Source: Candidatus Kuenenia stuttgartensis (lineage in GTDB: Bacteria > Planctomycetota > Planctomycetia > Planctomycetales > Planctomycetaceae). Taken from it: 42,233 nucleotides of DNA. Positions 24,057 through 33,978 of this stretch are shown here, piece by piece. Numbering within the stretch: the stretch's first letter is position 1; every line of letters begins with the position of its first letter. The notes beneath the pieces are model-generated. The model was not told the DNA's origin. It worked only from the letters and a program-made list of their open reading frames with translations, and did not search any database. The position numbers and the translations under genes are program-made. The stretch lies in contig CAMDPK010000051.1 in the NCBI GenBank assembly GCA_945904015.1, positions 1 to 42,233 on the forward strand, in the 5' to 3' direction.

Positions 24057-26231
24057 TCAAAGCTGCTTCAGTGCGTCCGACGGTGTCAATCGCGGACGTC
24101 CGTTTGCGAGTTTCTCCAGAATTTCGACAATTTTGGCGAACCCGAGGCTCTCGGCATAACGCATCGGGCCGCCTCGGAAGGGGGCGAAGCCGGTGCCGAA
24201 AACCATCGCGAGATCGATGTCTTCCGGCTTCGAGACGATGCCTTCCGCGAGGCATCGCGCAGCCTCATTGACGATCGGAAAGATCATTCGCTGAGTCAGT
24301 TCCTCGCGCGTTGGCGTCCCACCGGGAACCGAGTACGTTCCCGACTGCCGCACTTTGTCGATGGCTTTGCGCACGGCAGGATTCAGTTTTTTCTTCGAGC
24401 CTCTGCCCACGAGTAGCGATTTCGCAGCCTTCGGATCGTTGGCGGCAAGCTCTTTGAGTGCGGCCCAAAGCGGAGCTGGCAGCATTCGATCGCCGTACGC
24501 CGAGTGCATGTTCGCGGCGACGTGCTGAGCGACCTCCAAACCGACCAGGTCGGTCAATTCGAGCGGCCCCATTGGCAGACCGAATGCAACGGCAGCTCGG
24601 TCGATCTCCAGCGGATCGGAGACCTCCAGCAACAGCCACCCCGCTTCGTTCATGTACGGAGCAAGCAACCGATTGACCAAGAAGCCGGGGCAGTCCTTCA
24701 CGATCACCGCCGTCTTGCCGAGCCGTTGCGTCAGCGCGAACGCCGTGGCCAGCGCGGCGGGACTGGTTTGATCGGTGCGAATCACTTCGACCAAAGGCAT
24801 CTGCAACGGCGGATTGAAAAAGTGCAGGCCCACAATCCGTTCCGGGTGCGGTATGCCGTCGGCGATCTCGGTGACGAGCAGCGAACTGGTGTTCGTCGCG
24901 AGCACGGTCGTCGGCGAGGTCGCTTCCGCGAGTTCGCGAAATACCTGCTGCTTGATCGGCAGCGATTCGACGATCGCCTCAATCACCAAGTCCGTCTGTT
25001 TGAATCCTGAGAAATCGGTCGTCGGTCGCAAGCGGTCGAGCGTGTCGCTGGCCTGAAGCGGCGTCATCTTCTTGCGCTGCACATCGCTCTTCACCCATTT
25101 GCGAGCAGTCGCGATCCCCTTCGCCAGAAACTCTGGCTTGATGTCCTTCAGCCGAGTCCAGATTCCCTTCTGGGCCATCAGCAGCGCGATGCCCGCTCCC
25201 ATCGCCCCCGCACCGAGGACCGCCGAGTTGCTGATCGGCTTGGTGGCGATGTCGGCCAGTTCCACGGGCTTCTTCGCATCCTCCTGGAGGAAGAACAGCC
25301 GGAGGCATTCGCGCGTCACCGGAGCGTCGGCGAGTCTTCCAATCGCCGCCGATTCGGCCGCGAAGCCGATCGACAGCGGCTGCCGAAATCCGGCACGCAA
25401 CACGTCGATGGCCGCGAGCGGAGCCGGATAATTGCCTTTCGTCTCGTGTCGCACTTTGCCTTCCGCTTTGCGGAACGCGTAATTTCGCAGCGGAGGTATC
25501 GACTCCGTCAGCCGAGCCACCAACGATCGCTTCGGTCGCTTGAAGAACGTGCTGGCCGTTCCCAATTTGATCACCGCGCGCAGCAGGTCTTCGCCGACAA
25601 ACGGCAACGCCTCGACCGGCACCAGGTCATGCACCAGTCCCTTGGACCGAGCCTGCCGACCACTGAGCATCCGGCCGGTGAGGATCATCGGCAGAGCCTC
25701 GATCAATCCGACCAGCTTCGGCAATCGCACCGTGCCGCCCCAGCCGGGGATCAGTCCCAGTTTCACTTCCGGCAGACCGAGCAGCGTCTTCGCATGATCG
25801 TCGGCGATGCGATACCGACACGACATCGCAAATTCGAGACCGCCGCCGAGACATGCTCCCGAAATCAAAGCGACCGTCGGAACGTGCAATGTTTCGAGCA
25901 GCTCGAACACGCGCCGTCCGAGCTTGGACAACTCGGTCGCTTCAGCCCCGCCGGTCATCTTTTTCATCTCGGTCACGTCGGCACCGACGATGAAGCTCCC
26001 TGGCTTGCCGCTGAGAAACATCACGCCGCGCACCGCCGCGTCCCGCCGAATCTCGGCGATCAGCCGTTCCAGCTCTTCCAGCATCCCCTTCGACAACGCG
26101 TTGACGGACTTGTCACGCCGGTCGATGCGGACTTTCAAAATGCCGCCGCCACAAAGCTCTGAGTGCCACATCACGGCATCGGTCAGGAGAGTTGTTGTTG
26201 TGCCGCCGTCGGCCATCGAAGTAGTCATCAT
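24057..26231 (-). CDS. fadJ: Multifunctional enoyl-CoA hydratase / 3-hydroxyacyl-CoA dehydrogenase (FadJ/FadB type)
   Basis: The 724-residue product carries out hydration and NAD-dependent oxidation in fatty-acid beta-oxidation. Residues about 25-215 are a crotonase domain with [12 protein letters not shown] (oxyanion strand), [20 protein letters not shown] and [13 protein letters not shown]. From about residue 330 the NAD-binding domain follows ([20 protein letters not shown]), then [35 protein letters not shown] and the C-terminal dehydrogenase segments. Adjacent ATG codons at 26231 and 26228 follow AAGGA, so the start is uncertain by one codon. The partner thiolase gene lies immediately upstream across a 138-bp gap, giving the usual fadIJ pair order. 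Confidence 0.93.
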   Translation of the reverse strand: MMTTSMADGGTTTTLLTDAVMWHSELCGGGILKVRIDRRDKSVNALSKGMLEELERLIAEIRRDAAVRGVMFLSGKPGSFIVGADVTEMKKMTGGAEATELSKLGRRVFELLETLHVPTVALISGACLGGGLEFAMSCRYRIADDHAKTLLGLPEVKLGLIPGWGGTVRLPKLVGLIEALPMILTGRMLSGRQARSKGLVHDLVPVEALPFVGEDLLRAVIKLGTASTFFKRPKRSLVARLTESIPPLRNYAFRKAEGKVRHETKGNYPAPLAAIDVLRAGFRQPLSIGFAAESAAIGRLADAPVTRECLRLFFLQEDAKKPVELADIATKPISNSAVLGAGAMGAGIALLMAQKGIWTRLKDIKPEFLAKGIATARKWVKSDVQRKKMTPLQASDTLDRLRPTTDFSGFKQTDLVIEAIVESLPIKQQVFRELAEATSPTTVLATNTSSLLVTEIADGIPHPERIVGLHFFNPPLQMPLVEVIRTDQTSPAALATAFALTQRLGKTAVIVKDCPGFLVNRLLAPYMNEAGWLLLEVSDPLEIDRAAVAFGLPMGPLELTDLVGLEVAQHVAANMHSAYGDRMLPAPLWAALKELAANDPKAAKSLLVGRGSKKKLNPAVRKAIDKVRQSGTYSVPGGTPTREELTQRMIFPIVNEAARCLAEGIVSKPEDIDLAMVFGTGFAPFRGGPMRYAESLGFAKIVEILEKLANGRPRLTPSDALKQL

Positions 26232-26251
26232 CAATTCCTTGTTGTCGCGAC

Positions 26252-26352
26252 TGCCCTTCTCACTTTGGGAGAAGGTGGCCGAAGGCCGGATGAGGGTATC
26301 GAACGACGGACGGCTCCCTCACCCCGACCCTCTCCCAAAGGGAGAGGGAGGA
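26252..26352. repeat. Palindromic element in the fadI-fadJ gap (CTCCCTTTGGGAG family), copy 1
   Basis: The left part contains CCTTCTCACTTTGGGAGAAGG-type and GGCCGAAGGCCGG hairpins, then TGAGGGTAT; the right part holds CCCTCTCCCAAAGGGAGAG. The whole is the reverse complement of the element at 31288-31382. It stands between thiolase and FadJ, so any transcript across the two genes must cross a large hairpin. Confidence 0.85.
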
Positions 26353-26369
26353 AAACAGTCGATGTTCCT

Positions 26370-27665
26370 TCATTCGATTTCGACCACCACCGCGCCGCCT
26401 TGTCCACCGCCGATGCAAAGCGTCGCCAAGCCACGAGACAATTCACGGCGACGGAGTTCGTGCAGCAGAGTGAGGATCAATCGAGTACCCGTCGCTCCGA
26501 CAGGATGTCCCAGTGCGATCGCTCCGCCATTCACGTTGAGACGTTCGAGGTTGATTGAGCCAAGTGGTGCCAGTTCACAACCTGCGGCGGCACACGCTCC
26601 GGCCGGAGACTCGAACCCGCGCAGACACGCGATTGCTTGAGCGGCGAAGGCTTCGTTGAGTTCGACCAATTCCATGTCGGACAGTTTCAGTCCTGTCTGC
26701 TGCAAGACTCGCGACGTGGCGAACACCGGGCCGAGTCCCATGCGAGTCGGATCGCAGCCGGCGTAGGCGTAATCGCGGATGCGGCCCAGCGGCGTCAGGC
26801 CCCACTCGCGAGCGGTGTTCGCTTCGACGATCAACAGCGCGGCGGCTCCGTCGGTGATCTGGCACGAGTTGCCAATCGTCACGCTCCCCCAACGGCGATC
26901 GAAGTACGGCTTCATCTTCGCCAACGATTCGAGCGACTGATCCGCTCGGAAGCCGACATCTTGTGAGATCGGTTTGACGCCGCCTTCGCGGTCATCGACG
27001 TAGACCGTCATCACCTCGGAAGCCAGCCGATTCTCCTGCCAGGCTGCTGCCGCGAGTTGATGACTGCGGAGCGCGAATTGATCCTGTTCGTCTCGCGTGA
27101 TCTTGAACTCGCGAGCGAGCCTCTCGGCCGTGTCCCCCATCATCAGGCCGGTGACCGGATCGGTCAGTCCCAGCTTGATCCCGATTTGCGGAATCAGATC
27201 GCTCAGTCGAAACGACGCGAAAGTCTTGAGCTTCTGCCAGGCCGACCGCGCGGAACTCAGCCGCAGCAATTTGTCGGCAAATTTCTTCGGGTAGAAAAGC
27301 GGAATGTGGCTCATCGAGTCGACGCCGATGGCGACGACACATTTCGCTCGGCCGGAAACGACGCGGTCGCACGCCTGCGTCACGCATTCGAATCCGCTGG
27401 CGCAGTTGCGACTGACGGTGTGAGCGATCTTGTCGCGCGGAATGCCGGCTCGCAGCGCGATGACGCGGGCGACATTCGCGGCATCGACGGGGCTGGCGAC
27501 GTTGCCGCAGATCAGCTCATCGACACGGGCGGGATCGAGATTGGCTCGGTCCAACAATTCACGCACCGCCAAACGGCCCAGCTCCTGAGCCGGAAGCTGA
27601 TTGAACGCCGCTCCGGCTTTCACGAACGGAGTCCGCACGCCTCCGACGATCACCGCTTCTGGCAT
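26370..27665 (-). CDS. fadI: Acetyl-CoA acyltransferase / thiolase (FadI/FadA type)
   Basis: The start ATG 27665 (MPEAVIVGGVRTPFVKAGAA) has AGAGG upstream, giving 431 residues. It performs the thiolytic cleavage that ends each beta-oxidation round. The nucleophile cysteine is in SRNCASGFECVTQA. The later catalytic residues are in NVNGGAIALGHPVGATGTR and TLCIGGGQGGAVVVE. The middle loop is long, which favours the FadI-like trifunctional partner over biosynthetic AtoB. It precedes fadJ on the same strand. The pair makes a fatty-acid degradation module without an acyl-CoA dehydrogenase in view. Confidence 0.92.
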   Translation of the reverse strand: MPEAVIVGGVRTPFVKAGAAFNQLPAQELGRLAVRELLDRANLDPARVDELICGNVASPVDAANVARVIALRAGIPRDKIAHTVSRNCASGFECVTQACDRVVSGRAKCVVAIGVDSMSHIPLFYPKKFADKLLRLSSARSAWQKLKTFASFRLSDLIPQIGIKLGLTDPVTGLMMGDTAERLAREFKITRDEQDQFALRSHQLAAAAWQENRLASEVMTVYVDDREGGVKPISQDVGFRADQSLESLAKMKPYFDRRWGSVTIGNSCQITDGAAALLIVEANTAREWGLTPLGRIRDYAYAGCDPTRMGLGPVFATSRVLQQTGLKLSDMELVELNEAFAAQAIACLRGFESPAGACAAAGCELAPLGSINLERLNVNGGAIALGHPVGATGTRLILTLLHELRRRELSRGLATLCIGGGQGGAVVVEIE

Positions 27666-27683
27666 GATGCCCTCTCTGGCCAA

Positions 27684-27786
27684 GTCGGTCAGCCTTCCCA
27701 GGCTGACAGTGAATTCTGATCGGCGGGAAGAGTATCGGCTGCCGCCAACGAACGTAATTCGAGTCAGCCTGGAGAGGCCGACCTAC
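27684..27786. repeat. Palindromic element (GTAGGTCGGCCT family)
   Basis: Left part 27684-27718 contains GTCAGCCTTCCCAGGCTGAC, itself a hairpin. The right part, read on the other strand, is GTAGGTCGGCCTCTCCAGGC followed by TGAC. They are inverted copies with several mismatches around about 40 bp. The stop codon TAG (27783-27785) of the downstream membrane-protein gene lies in the outermost GTAG of the right arm. Confidence 0.72.
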
Positions 27787-28331
27787 ACGGGCAAGCCGCG
27801 AGCGATCCGAATTTCGCGCACCTTCGTCATCACCTCGTTGACGAGCTGACCGTTGCGCTCCAGAGCATGGAACTCACGAACGTTGACCAGGAAGTTGCAG
27901 CCAACCGTCGTGAGTGCGACGAGCAAATGCAGCGTGCTGATCGACAGGCCCGCCCAGCCGGAGTAACCCAGACGCGAGGCCGGATCGGCGGCAGCTCCGA
28001 AGCCAATCGTCGTCAGCAAGAGCAACAGACACAAACACATCCACGGGAGGACTCGGTACTTCAGTCGCTGACTTTCGACTCGCCAGCGATCGTCGAGTTG
28101 GTAGGTCTTGCTTACATCTTCCATCCAGCGACCGGTCCCCATGAAATAGGTCAGAACCACGGCATGAACCAAAGTGGCGAAGATCAGTCCGGTCAGTGCG
28201 AGCATCAGATGCCACGACACGAGAGGTTGCGATTCGAGGACTCGCGGATCGCCGATGTTCAAGCCGAGTGTGAAGACGGCCAGCAACAACAGCGTGCTCA
28301 CCGATGCGAGTGTCAAAAAGATGCGGGTCAC
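27783..28331 (-). CDS. Small four-helix membrane protein, function unknown
   Basis: The start taken is GTG 28331 (reads MTRIFLTLASVSTLLLLAVF), which begins directly with a membrane segment. An upstream ATG at 28406 would add 25 hydrophilic residues. The 182-residue protein shows four hydrophobic segments: about residues 4-24, 40-62, 97-117 and 128-148. A cytoplasmic-type loop with GRWMEDVSKTYQLDDRWR lies between the second and third. A charged tail ends ARGLPV. I recognise no domain; conserved YFMGTGRWMEDV and EFHALE motifs may help searches. The stop is in the palindromic element at 27684-27786. Confidence 0.65.
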   Translation of the reverse strand: MTRIFLTLASVSTLLLLAVFTLGLNIGDPRVLESQPLVSWHLMLALTGLIFATLVHAVVLTYFMGTGRWMEDVSKTYQLDDRWRVESQRLKYRVLPWMCLCLLLLLTTIGFGAAADPASRLGYSGWAGLSISTLHLLVALTTVGCNFLVNVREFHALERNGQLVNEVMTKVREIRIARGLPV

Positions 28332-28439
28332 GGTTGTTTCCGTATTGAGGTTTTGGCGTAGCCGGGAAGTCCCCGTGGGGCGGGCGGTAACGGAGTTTAG
28401 TGGCACATCGCCGGCGACTCGATGATCGGACGGTCAACG

Positions 28440-28471
28440 AAAAAGCCCGATGAGCGAGGCTCATCGGGCTT
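28440..28471 (-). terminator. Rho-independent terminator of the DUF1571 gene
   Basis: On the minus strand, AAGCCCGATGAGC pairs with GCTCATCGGGCTT around a 3-nt loop (13 bp, GC-rich) and is followed by TTTTTCG. This is a strong intrinsic terminator 28 bp downstream of the DUF1571 stop. The plus strand has no T-tract after the stem, so it serves one direction. Confidence 0.9.
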
Positions 28472-28499
28472 GGAAGTTTCGTCAGCAGACTCGGCAGCG

Positions 28500-29321
28500 T
28501 TAGAAGCCGTATGATTTGTTGTCCGTATCAAAGTCGAGATCGCTGAAGCCCACGTTGGTCTTGATGTTTGAGTACGTGTACTCCTCAATGATCGGTGGCT
28601 GAGCACCTTGGGCGGGGAAGCCGAACTGCTCGACACGCACCGGCAGGCCGGAATCCTTCGCGATGTACATTCGCGTTAAATGGAACGGCGCGTGCGAAAC
28701 TGGCTTGGGATAGGTTGTTTCGACCACCTTGCACTCAATTTTGTCGAGCTTCGCGTTCGGGAAGAATTTCACGACACAATCGTCGTGCTTCTCGCCCGCC
28801 TCCCACTGCTGCACCAGCGTCGCGACCAACTTCGACATGCCGAACATCGTGATCGGATAGCGGTTGTCGTCCATCGCGTCTTTGCTGTCCGGTTTCAGCT
28901 TGAGGGTTCCAACGATGGATGTGATCCCCTCGCCATGAGCCAAAAGTTTATCTTTGTTTCTGCCAGCGACGTAAATCACTTCGCGGCCGCCATGCGGGTT
29001 GAGAAACTTGAGGTAGACGCTGAAGGGCTGCTCGCGGAACTTCACATACATCTCGGTCTGAATCAGCTTCTTGCCCACGACTTCTTTTTTGGTGAACGTC
29101 GCCTCGTAGTCGTTGACCTTTTTCAGCGTCTCCTGGACGTCCTTGGCGAACTTGATCGCGGCTCCGAGTTTGTGGGTATCTCCGCTGGTGGAATTGTTAC
29201 TTTTCGCCGTCTTGGGGACATCGTCCGCGATCACCCAACCTGGCAACAGCAAGCCAGAGGAAACTGCGACAGACTGCTTCAGAAAATGGCGACGACCTTG
29301 GTTCGTAGATTTCAGGCTCAT
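28500..29321 (-). CDS. DUF1571 family secreted protein (Tat signal)
   Basis: The 273-residue product starts at ATG 29321 with AAGGAG upstream. The N-terminus GRRHFLKQSVAVSSGLLLPG is a twin-arginine signal. The mature protein follows the DUF1571 plan: NDYEATFTKKEVVGKKL, YVKFREQPFSVYLKFLNPHG, GREVIYVAGRNKDKLLAHGE and RYPITMFGMSKLVATLVQQW. This resembles the LolA/LolB-like outer-membrane carrier fold in secondary-structure order, but no function is established. It should be in the periplasm-like space. A terminator follows and no gene precedes it closely, so it is probably monocistronic. Confidence 0.87.
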   Translation of the reverse strand: MSLKSTNQGRRHFLKQSVAVSSGLLLPGWVIADDVPKTAKSNNSTSGDTHKLGAAIKFAKDVQETLKKVNDYEATFTKKEVVGKKLIQTEMYVKFREQPFSVYLKFLNPHGGREVIYVAGRNKDKLLAHGEGITSIVGTLKLKPDSKDAMDDNRYPITMFGMSKLVATLVQQWEAGEKHDDCVVKFFPNAKLDKIECKVVETTYPKPVSHAPFHLTRMYIAKDSGLPVRVEQFGFPAQGAQPPIIEEYTYSNIKTNVGFSDLDFDTDNKSYGF

Positions 29322-29754
29322 AGAGCTTCAACTCCTTCGGCAAAACAGCGCACGAACTGCTCTCCTCCTGGAAGGCAACTCGGCGAGGGGCGGATGCTAG
29401 TGGGCGACGTCGCGAGCACAAGTCTCCGACTGTCAGCCACGACGCGGCTCGGCGACAGTGCCGAATCCCGTTTCATCACAGTTCGTATCGGGACAGGCAG
29501 ACGATTCACTTCACCGAGCGAGCTTCAAGAAACCGGAATGGCCCGCGTCCGCAGACCCACGAGCGTTGCCCACGCTGCGACCCGAAAGGTCTCGCGGAGT
29601 CTTGTACTCGCGAGGGACTGACCCCGACAGGCCAAATCGGCGAAAACTGCCGTTGAGGTGTTCTTGCGAGTCGGCCTACATTCCGGCCTCGCGTCGGCCT
29701 CGCATGATGTGAGGTTTGAAACAAGTTGGTCCGGGAACAGGGAGATTCGCAAGG
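29322..29754. other. Long intergenic region between divergent genes
   Basis: In this 433-bp stretch no gene could be supported on either strand. The short open frames have no ribosome site and no recognisable product. It separates the divergent DUF1571 gene and the hypothetical/ScpB pair, so promoters for both are expected here, but I could not pin them down. No large palindrome of the kind seen elsewhere was found. Confidence 0.5.
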
Positions 29755-30540
29755 ATGCGCTCTCGAACTGGCAGTTCAATGTCCACGTTGATGTTCATGG
29801 TCCCGCTGCTCGGCGTTCCGCTGATGGCGATGTTTGGAGTTCCGCAATTCGTCCCGGTGATTGCGTCGTCTGTCAACGATGCGACAACTCGGCCTGCGGC
29901 AACTCGACCCAAACCCGGTGTCGGTGAGTCTGCGTCGGCGACCACGATCGTGGCTGAGTCCTCCCTGCGAGGTTCCAGTTCGCGCGTTGAGCAGCCACTG
30001 CAAGACATTTTTCGTCCGGTGGAGCGTCCTCGTCGCGACAGCCGCCAAATTCTTGACGTCGAGTCGCGCGGACCCGAAACGAAGTTCGTCGAAACTTCGC
30101 TCAACGCCGAAACTTGGTTGGCGAAGTCCACTTCGCAAGAGCCGGCTGCAGTGGCGGAGCAACGGTTGGATGATCTGTTTGGGAATTCCGCCGCCGTCAC
30201 CAATCCGTCCGAGCCGCGAAACCGAACTCGTTCGACGACCTCTCGGATGTCAGGCGAGCCGAGCGCGACTCGTGCGACTGCCGTAGTTCTCGCTGCCAAC
30301 TCGGAACGATCGGACAAAGGCCTGACGTGGCGTGAGGCGGTGCGCCGCCTGAACGAACTCGGCATTCAAGAGTTTCGTCTGGAACCGGGCAGTCAACCGG
30401 GTGAATTTTACTTCGCGTGCGAGTTCACTCCGCACCGCGACGCTCGCGTCACACGCCGCTTCGAAGCTGAAGCCACTGAGCCGCTGCTCGCGGTCCAGGC
30501 CGTGCTGCGGCAAATCGACGAGTGGCTGACACGACGCTGA
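29755..30540 (+). CDS. Hypothetical signal-anchored protein
   Basis: The start MRSRTGSSMSTLMF at 29755 has GGGAG about ten bases upstream. A hydrophobic stretch at residues 10-35 (MFMVPLLGVPLMAMFGVPQF) is a membrane anchor or signal. The next 120 residues are low-complexity Ser/Thr/Arg-rich. The last 70 residues look folded: LTWREAVRRLNELGIQEFRL, FYFACEFTPHRDARVTRRFE and LAVQAVLRQIDEWL. No family is recognised. In the C-terminal part, strand-helix order and conserved aromatic residues suggest a small domain. It ends 11 bp before ScpB, so the two are likely cotranscribed. Confidence 0.65.
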   Translation: MRSRTGSSMSTLMFMVPLLGVPLMAMFGVPQFVPVIASSVNDATTRPAATRPKPGVGESASATTIVAESSLRGSSSRVEQPLQDIFRPVERPRRDSRQILDVESRGPETKFVETSLNAETWLAKSTSQEPAAVAEQRLDDLFGNSAAVTNPSEPRNRTRSTTSRMSGEPSATRATAVVLAANSERSDKGLTWREAVRRLNELGIQEFRLEPGSQPGEFYFACEFTPHRDARVTRRFEAEATEPLLAVQAVLRQIDEWLTRR

Positions 30541-30551
30541 TTGAGGCCACC

Positions 30552-31268
30552 ATGTTTCTCATGAGTCCGAGTCCGACCCGCGATCTGTCCGTCATGTCCG
30601 GGCTCGCAGGGATCTCCGCACGCTCCACAACGGCGGCTGGCTTCCGCTGGAACTTTTTCGCAACGGGGCGCGTTCACGGCTCGAAGGTGAATTGTCCTAT
30701 CGATGCGCGTCGACGCACGCCAAAGTTAGCCCGGTTGGAAGCCGTCTTGTTTGTCGCCGACGAACCGCTGCCGATCAAACGGCTGGTGCAACTCGCGACC
30801 TTGGCCGACGTGGAAGAGGCTCAACAATTGATCGACCTGCTGAACCTGGCTTACGACGCCAGTGGCTCGACGTTCCGAGTCGAGCGTATCGCAACCGGTT
30901 TGCGACTGTTGACTCGGCGAGAGGTTGTCTTCTGGCTCGACAAACTGCACCAACGACAAGCGGCGCACAAGCTGACCCCACCGATGCTCGAAACGCTGGC
31001 GATCGTCGCCTACCGGCAGCCGCTGACACGCGCAGACCTCGAAGCGGTCCGCGGCGTCCAGTCGTCCGAAATGCTCAAGCAACTGTTAGAACGGGAACTG
31101 GTCCGTATTGCCGGCGAAGACGATTCGCTCGGCCGTCCGTTTCTGTACGAGACGACGCGAAAATTTCTGGAGCTGTATGGCCTGCAATCGCTCGACGATC
31201 TGCCAATGGCCGACCGCCTGCGCCGCCCACGAAATTCCATCTCGGAAGAGATGACGAGCGCGGCGTAG
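30552..31268 (+). CDS. scpB: SMC-ScpAB condensin subunit ScpB
   Basis: ScpB binds ScpA and the SMC ATPase and helps chromosome compaction and segregation in the cytoplasm. The 238-residue protein has a 45-residue N-terminal extension before the first winged-helix domain (RLEAVLFVADEPLPIKRLVQ). The second winged helix carries the family signature: LTPPMLETLAIVAYRQPLTR, then ADLEAVRGVQSSEMLKQLLE and GRPFLYETTRKFLELYGLQS. The start at 30552 is the most likely of several; the extension is unusual and may be partly untranslated. No scpA lies in the window. Confidence 0.93.
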   Translation: MFLMSPSPTRDLSVMSGLAGISARSTTAAGFRWNFFATGRVHGSKVNCPIDARRRTPKLARLEAVLFVADEPLPIKRLVQLATLADVEEAQQLIDLLNLAYDASGSTFRVERIATGLRLLTRREVVFWLDKLHQRQAAHKLTPPMLETLAIVAYRQPLTRADLEAVRGVQSSEMLKQLLERELVRIAGEDDSLGRPFLYETTRKFLELYGLQSLDDLPMADRLRRPRNSISEEMTSAA

Positions 31269-31287
31269 GTCGATGCTCCGAATTTCT

Positions 31288-31382
31288 CACTCTCCCTTTG
31301 GGAGAGGGTTGGGGTGAGTGAGCCGATAGTCCAAGAAACCCTCATCCGGCCTTCGGCCACCTTCTCCCCAAGGGAGAAGGCA
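31288..31382. repeat. Palindromic element downstream of scpB (CTCCCTTTGGGAG family), copy 2
   Basis: It holds CTCTCCCTTTGGGAGAG, then TCGGGGTGAG-like sequence, CCGGCCTTCGGCC and CTTCTCCCCAAGGGAGAAG. It matches the 26252-26352 element in reverse complement over its full 95-100 bp, with a divergent middle. It lies between convergent ScpB and HU, before the HU terminator. Confidence 0.88.
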
Positions 31383-31420
31383 CGCATCGTGGCCGCAGTC
31401 AGGCATCACGCTTGGCCACG

Positions 31421-31455
31421 AAAAAAGCCCGGTCTGCCGTAGCAGCCGGGCTTTC
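31421..31455 (-). terminator. Rho-independent terminator of the HU gene
   Basis: On the minus strand, AAAGCCCGGCTGC and GCAGACCGGGCTT form a GC-rich stem (one bulged base) around a short loop and are followed by TTTTTT. It sits 28 bp downstream of the HU stop codon. Confidence 0.9.
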
Positions 31456-31482
31456 GTGAGCGCTGAGTGCCGAAGCAATCAA

Positions 31483-31797
31483 CTACACCATGTCCTTCAA
31501 CGCCTTGAGCGGGCGAACGCGAACGGCCACGCTGGCACCCTTCGCCGGCAGATCACGCAGTTGGCCGAGCACCATGACACCCTTGCGAGCGGGTTGAGCC
31601 GGCTTGTTCTTGCGAACGATTTTGCACAGGCCCGGAATCGCGAAGACTCCTGGTCCCTTCTTGCCCAACGCTTTCCCAACTTCAGCAGCCAGTGCGTCGA
31701 AGACGGACGCCACTTGCTTCTTGTTGAGGCCAGTCGCCTCAGAGACGTTGGCAAAGATTTCGGATTTGGATGGAGCTTTGGCAGCCGCTTTGGCCAT
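31483..31797 (-). CDS. HU-family DNA-binding protein
   Basis: The start ATG 31797 (MAKAAAKAPSKSEIFANVSE) has AGGAGG about ten bases upstream. The 104-residue protein is a nucleoid-associated DNA-bending protein. The helical dimer half reads TGLNKKQVASVFDALAAEVG and the saddle and arm region reads FAIPGLCKIVRKNKPAQPAR. The usual RNP-type arm tip is replaced by a KPAQPARKG stretch, a variant I recall in planctomycetes. The N-terminus (AKAAAKAP) and overall charge are basic. It has its own terminator and no close upstream gene. Confidence 0.9.
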   Translation of the reverse strand: MAKAAAKAPSKSEIFANVSEATGLNKKQVASVFDALAAEVGKALGKKGPGVFAIPGLCKIVRKNKPAQPARKGVMVLGQLRDLPAKGASVAVRVRPLKALKDMV

Positions 31798-31959
31798 GAT
31801 CAGTAACCCTCCTAGCATGGTGATGATGGACGTGAACACGTCGACGTGACGTACGAACGAAGGGATGAAAATAATTCGGCCGCGAAATTGCAACCGGCTT
31901 ATTGCGAAAAAACCCAGAAATTCCGCAAAAAACTGGCTGTTCTTTCGAGACCGCTCTAT

Positions 31960-33978
31960 CTAGTCACGGGATGGAAACCCACTTGCCTCAACTGCCGTCA
32001 GTCGTTGAAAGGTCAGCATCTGACCCGTTGGCGGATCAGTGATCGTGATTTCGATCTGAGCCACTCCGAATGGGATCTCATCGCACAACCACAAGTCCAC
32101 TCGATAGCGCAGTGAGTGATCGGTGTGCTTGGGTTGGAACAAAACTTGCGCAGCGGCCCGCTGACAACGAAACGCTTTGTTTGGACGCAGCGGTGTCTTG
32201 AGAAAACGAATGTGACCTGGGCGATACTCAACCGACTGCGGCAAGCCGGTGACTAACCGCTGTGCGGCGAGCAGCAAATTGCGATCATCTCGTGAGTGCA
32301 TCGGCCCCAGGAACTCAGAAGACTTTTTGCCGGCGTTGAACGAGGCGATGTCCAGCCACACCAAATGGATTGACAATTCGTCGCTGGGTTTTTCGTGGTC
32401 ACCCCATTCAAACATGACGAGTTGAATCTGGTCGGTATAGCCATGGGCCAACTGGCCATAAAACGTTCGCAATGTCAACTTGGTTTCACCAGGTGCCGAG
32501 TGCAACGATTCATTTCCAAGCAGGCGTGATCCGGAACTGATGAACGTCACTTTCGAATCGCCTTCGATGCGACCATTACCGAGCTTCGGGAACCACGACC
32601 ACAGCGGATGACCGAACTCGAACGGCGGGGGCGGTTCGGAGTAATCGACCCACTTCCAGCGTTCCATCAGCGACAGCAGCCACGTTGATTGCCACGGATT
32701 GCTGCCGGGCAAGCTGGCCGAGACGATCGACATCGCCAACAGGCACGTCGAGAGAATTTGAAAACCGCGGCGCGAGCCCCAGGCATCGAAGACTGGGATC
32801 ATCGCGATCAACCACAGCGGCACGAGCCACAACATCCAGCGCAGCGCAACGCTGTTGCCGCCGTAGTTGTAGTTTTGCGTCCGAGTCAGATAGAAGCCGA
32901 AGACCATCGCTGTCAGTCCCGCTCCGACCAGGAGCAACGTGCGCTGTCGGCACTCCGGCCAGCGACGCCAACCGAGCCAGCCGATGAGCGTCAGCAACCA
33001 CACCGGCGTCAGCGACAGCAGGCCGTGATGGCCGATCGTGCAATGCACGAGATACATCAGCGGCGAATCGAGGTTGCGATCCAGGCCTTGTGGGTTCGAC
33101 CAATAGCTCGGAATTCCTTCGTGCTCGTAGACGTACTTGTCGCTGCCGTAGCTGGAATAGAACGGCGACAGCGATCCGGTCACAACACAATTCAACGCTA
33201 CGAAGGCGACCACCGGGATCAACGCCGCCGGCACAAACACGGTCAGTGTCCGTTTTGGATTCGCTTTCAGCAGCAACGCTCCGAAGACGACAACGAGCAA
33301 CGCGGCGGGAATTTCCAGCGTGAAGGTCGCTGCCGAAAAGAAACCGGCCAGCGCGAAGAATCGTTTGCGGTGATCGCCGTCGCTGATGACTCGGAGTAAC
33401 GGGTACATCGCCAGCACGACGCAGATCGCGGCAGGCGAGTGATTATTGAGCGACGACGTGAACGGGCTGAGCAGCGTCCCCCAGCTCGCGACTGCCAGCA
33501 CGAACAGCTTGCCGAAGTCGCGGCGGGCGTAGCGCTCGACGAGCATCGCCGTGACGATCAGCGAGAGGAGTCGCGGCAGCCAGTTCACCAGCAGCAGGAT
33601 GATTCGAGAAACCTCGACCGTGTGGTCGGTCAGGTTCCAGTGGGTGATCTGTTTGACGCACCAATAAACTCCCGCGACGAGCGTGCTCTGGAGTGGCGGT
33701 TTCGTCGAATAAAAATGCCCTTCGTGCCGCACTTTGTCGATCGTGCCCCAGCCGGGAGCGGCGTCGATCTCGTCGATCTGGTAGGTGCCACGTTCGACCA
33801 GCGACCAGACGGTTGACCATCGCGAACGATCATTCGCCGACTGCAACGGCGGAGCTTGCAGGATCTGCGTGAACGACATTGCCGATGACGTGGCGATGAT
33901 CAACAGCATTGCGAATCGGCGCGCCGCGCGAGCTTCGGCGACGGGATCGTTCGGGACAGTTGGGCTGTGCTCCGTCAT
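31960..33978 (-). CDS. Large polytopic membrane protein, possibly a GT-C-like glycosyltransferase
   Basis: The 672-residue protein has roughly ten to twelve membrane segments in residues 20-430. After the first segment an extracytoplasmic-looking loop contains [28 protein letters not shown] and [15 protein letters not shown], which resembles the acidic first loop of GT-C/PMT-like enzymes. The C-terminal 220 residues are soluble and beta-rich. I recall homologues in planctomycetes without a proven function. It overlaps FhcD by ATGA (33975-33978), so the two are translationally coupled. An alternative is a non-enzymatic membrane protein. Confidence 0.7.
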   Translation of the reverse strand: MTEHSPTVPNDPVAEARAARRFAMLLIIATSSAMSFTQILQAPPLQSANDRSRWSTVWSLVERGTYQIDEIDAAPGWGTIDKVRHEGHFYSTKPPLQSTLVAGVYWCVKQITHWNLTDHTVEVSRIILLLVNWLPRLLSLIVTAMLVERYARRDFGKLFVLAVASWGTLLSPFTSSLNNHSPAAICVVLAMYPLLRVISDGDHRKRFFALAGFFSAATFTLEIPAALLVVVFGALLLKANPKRTLTVFVPAALIPVVAFVALNCVVTGSLSPFYSSYGSDKYVYEHEGIPSYWSNPQGLDRNLDSPLMYLVHCTIGHHGLLSLTPVWLLTLIGWLGWRRWPECRQRTLLLVGAGLTAMVFGFYLTRTQNYNYGGNSVALRWMLWLVPLWLIAMIPVFDAWGSRRGFQILSTCLLAMSIVSASLPGSNPWQSTWLLSLMERWKWVDYSEPPPPFEFGHPLWSWFPKLGNGRIEGDSKVTFISSGSRLLGNESLHSAPGETKLTLRTFYGQLAHGYTDQIQLVMFEWGDHEKPSDELSIHLVWLDIASFNAGKKSSEFLGPMHSRDDRNLLLAAQRLVTGLPQSVEYRPGHIRFLKTPLRPNKAFRCQRAAAQVLFQPKHTDHSLRYRVDLWLCDEIPFGVAQIEITITDPPTGQMLTFQRLTAVEASGFPSRD

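Noticed and set aside
26252..26352. Intrinsic terminator after the thiolase gene
   Set aside because: The hairpins are not followed by a T-tract, and a matching copy lies at another locus, so a repeat is the better call.
29322..29754. Possible small genes in the long gap
   Set aside because: Open frames are short, lack ribosome sites and show no recognisable sequence.
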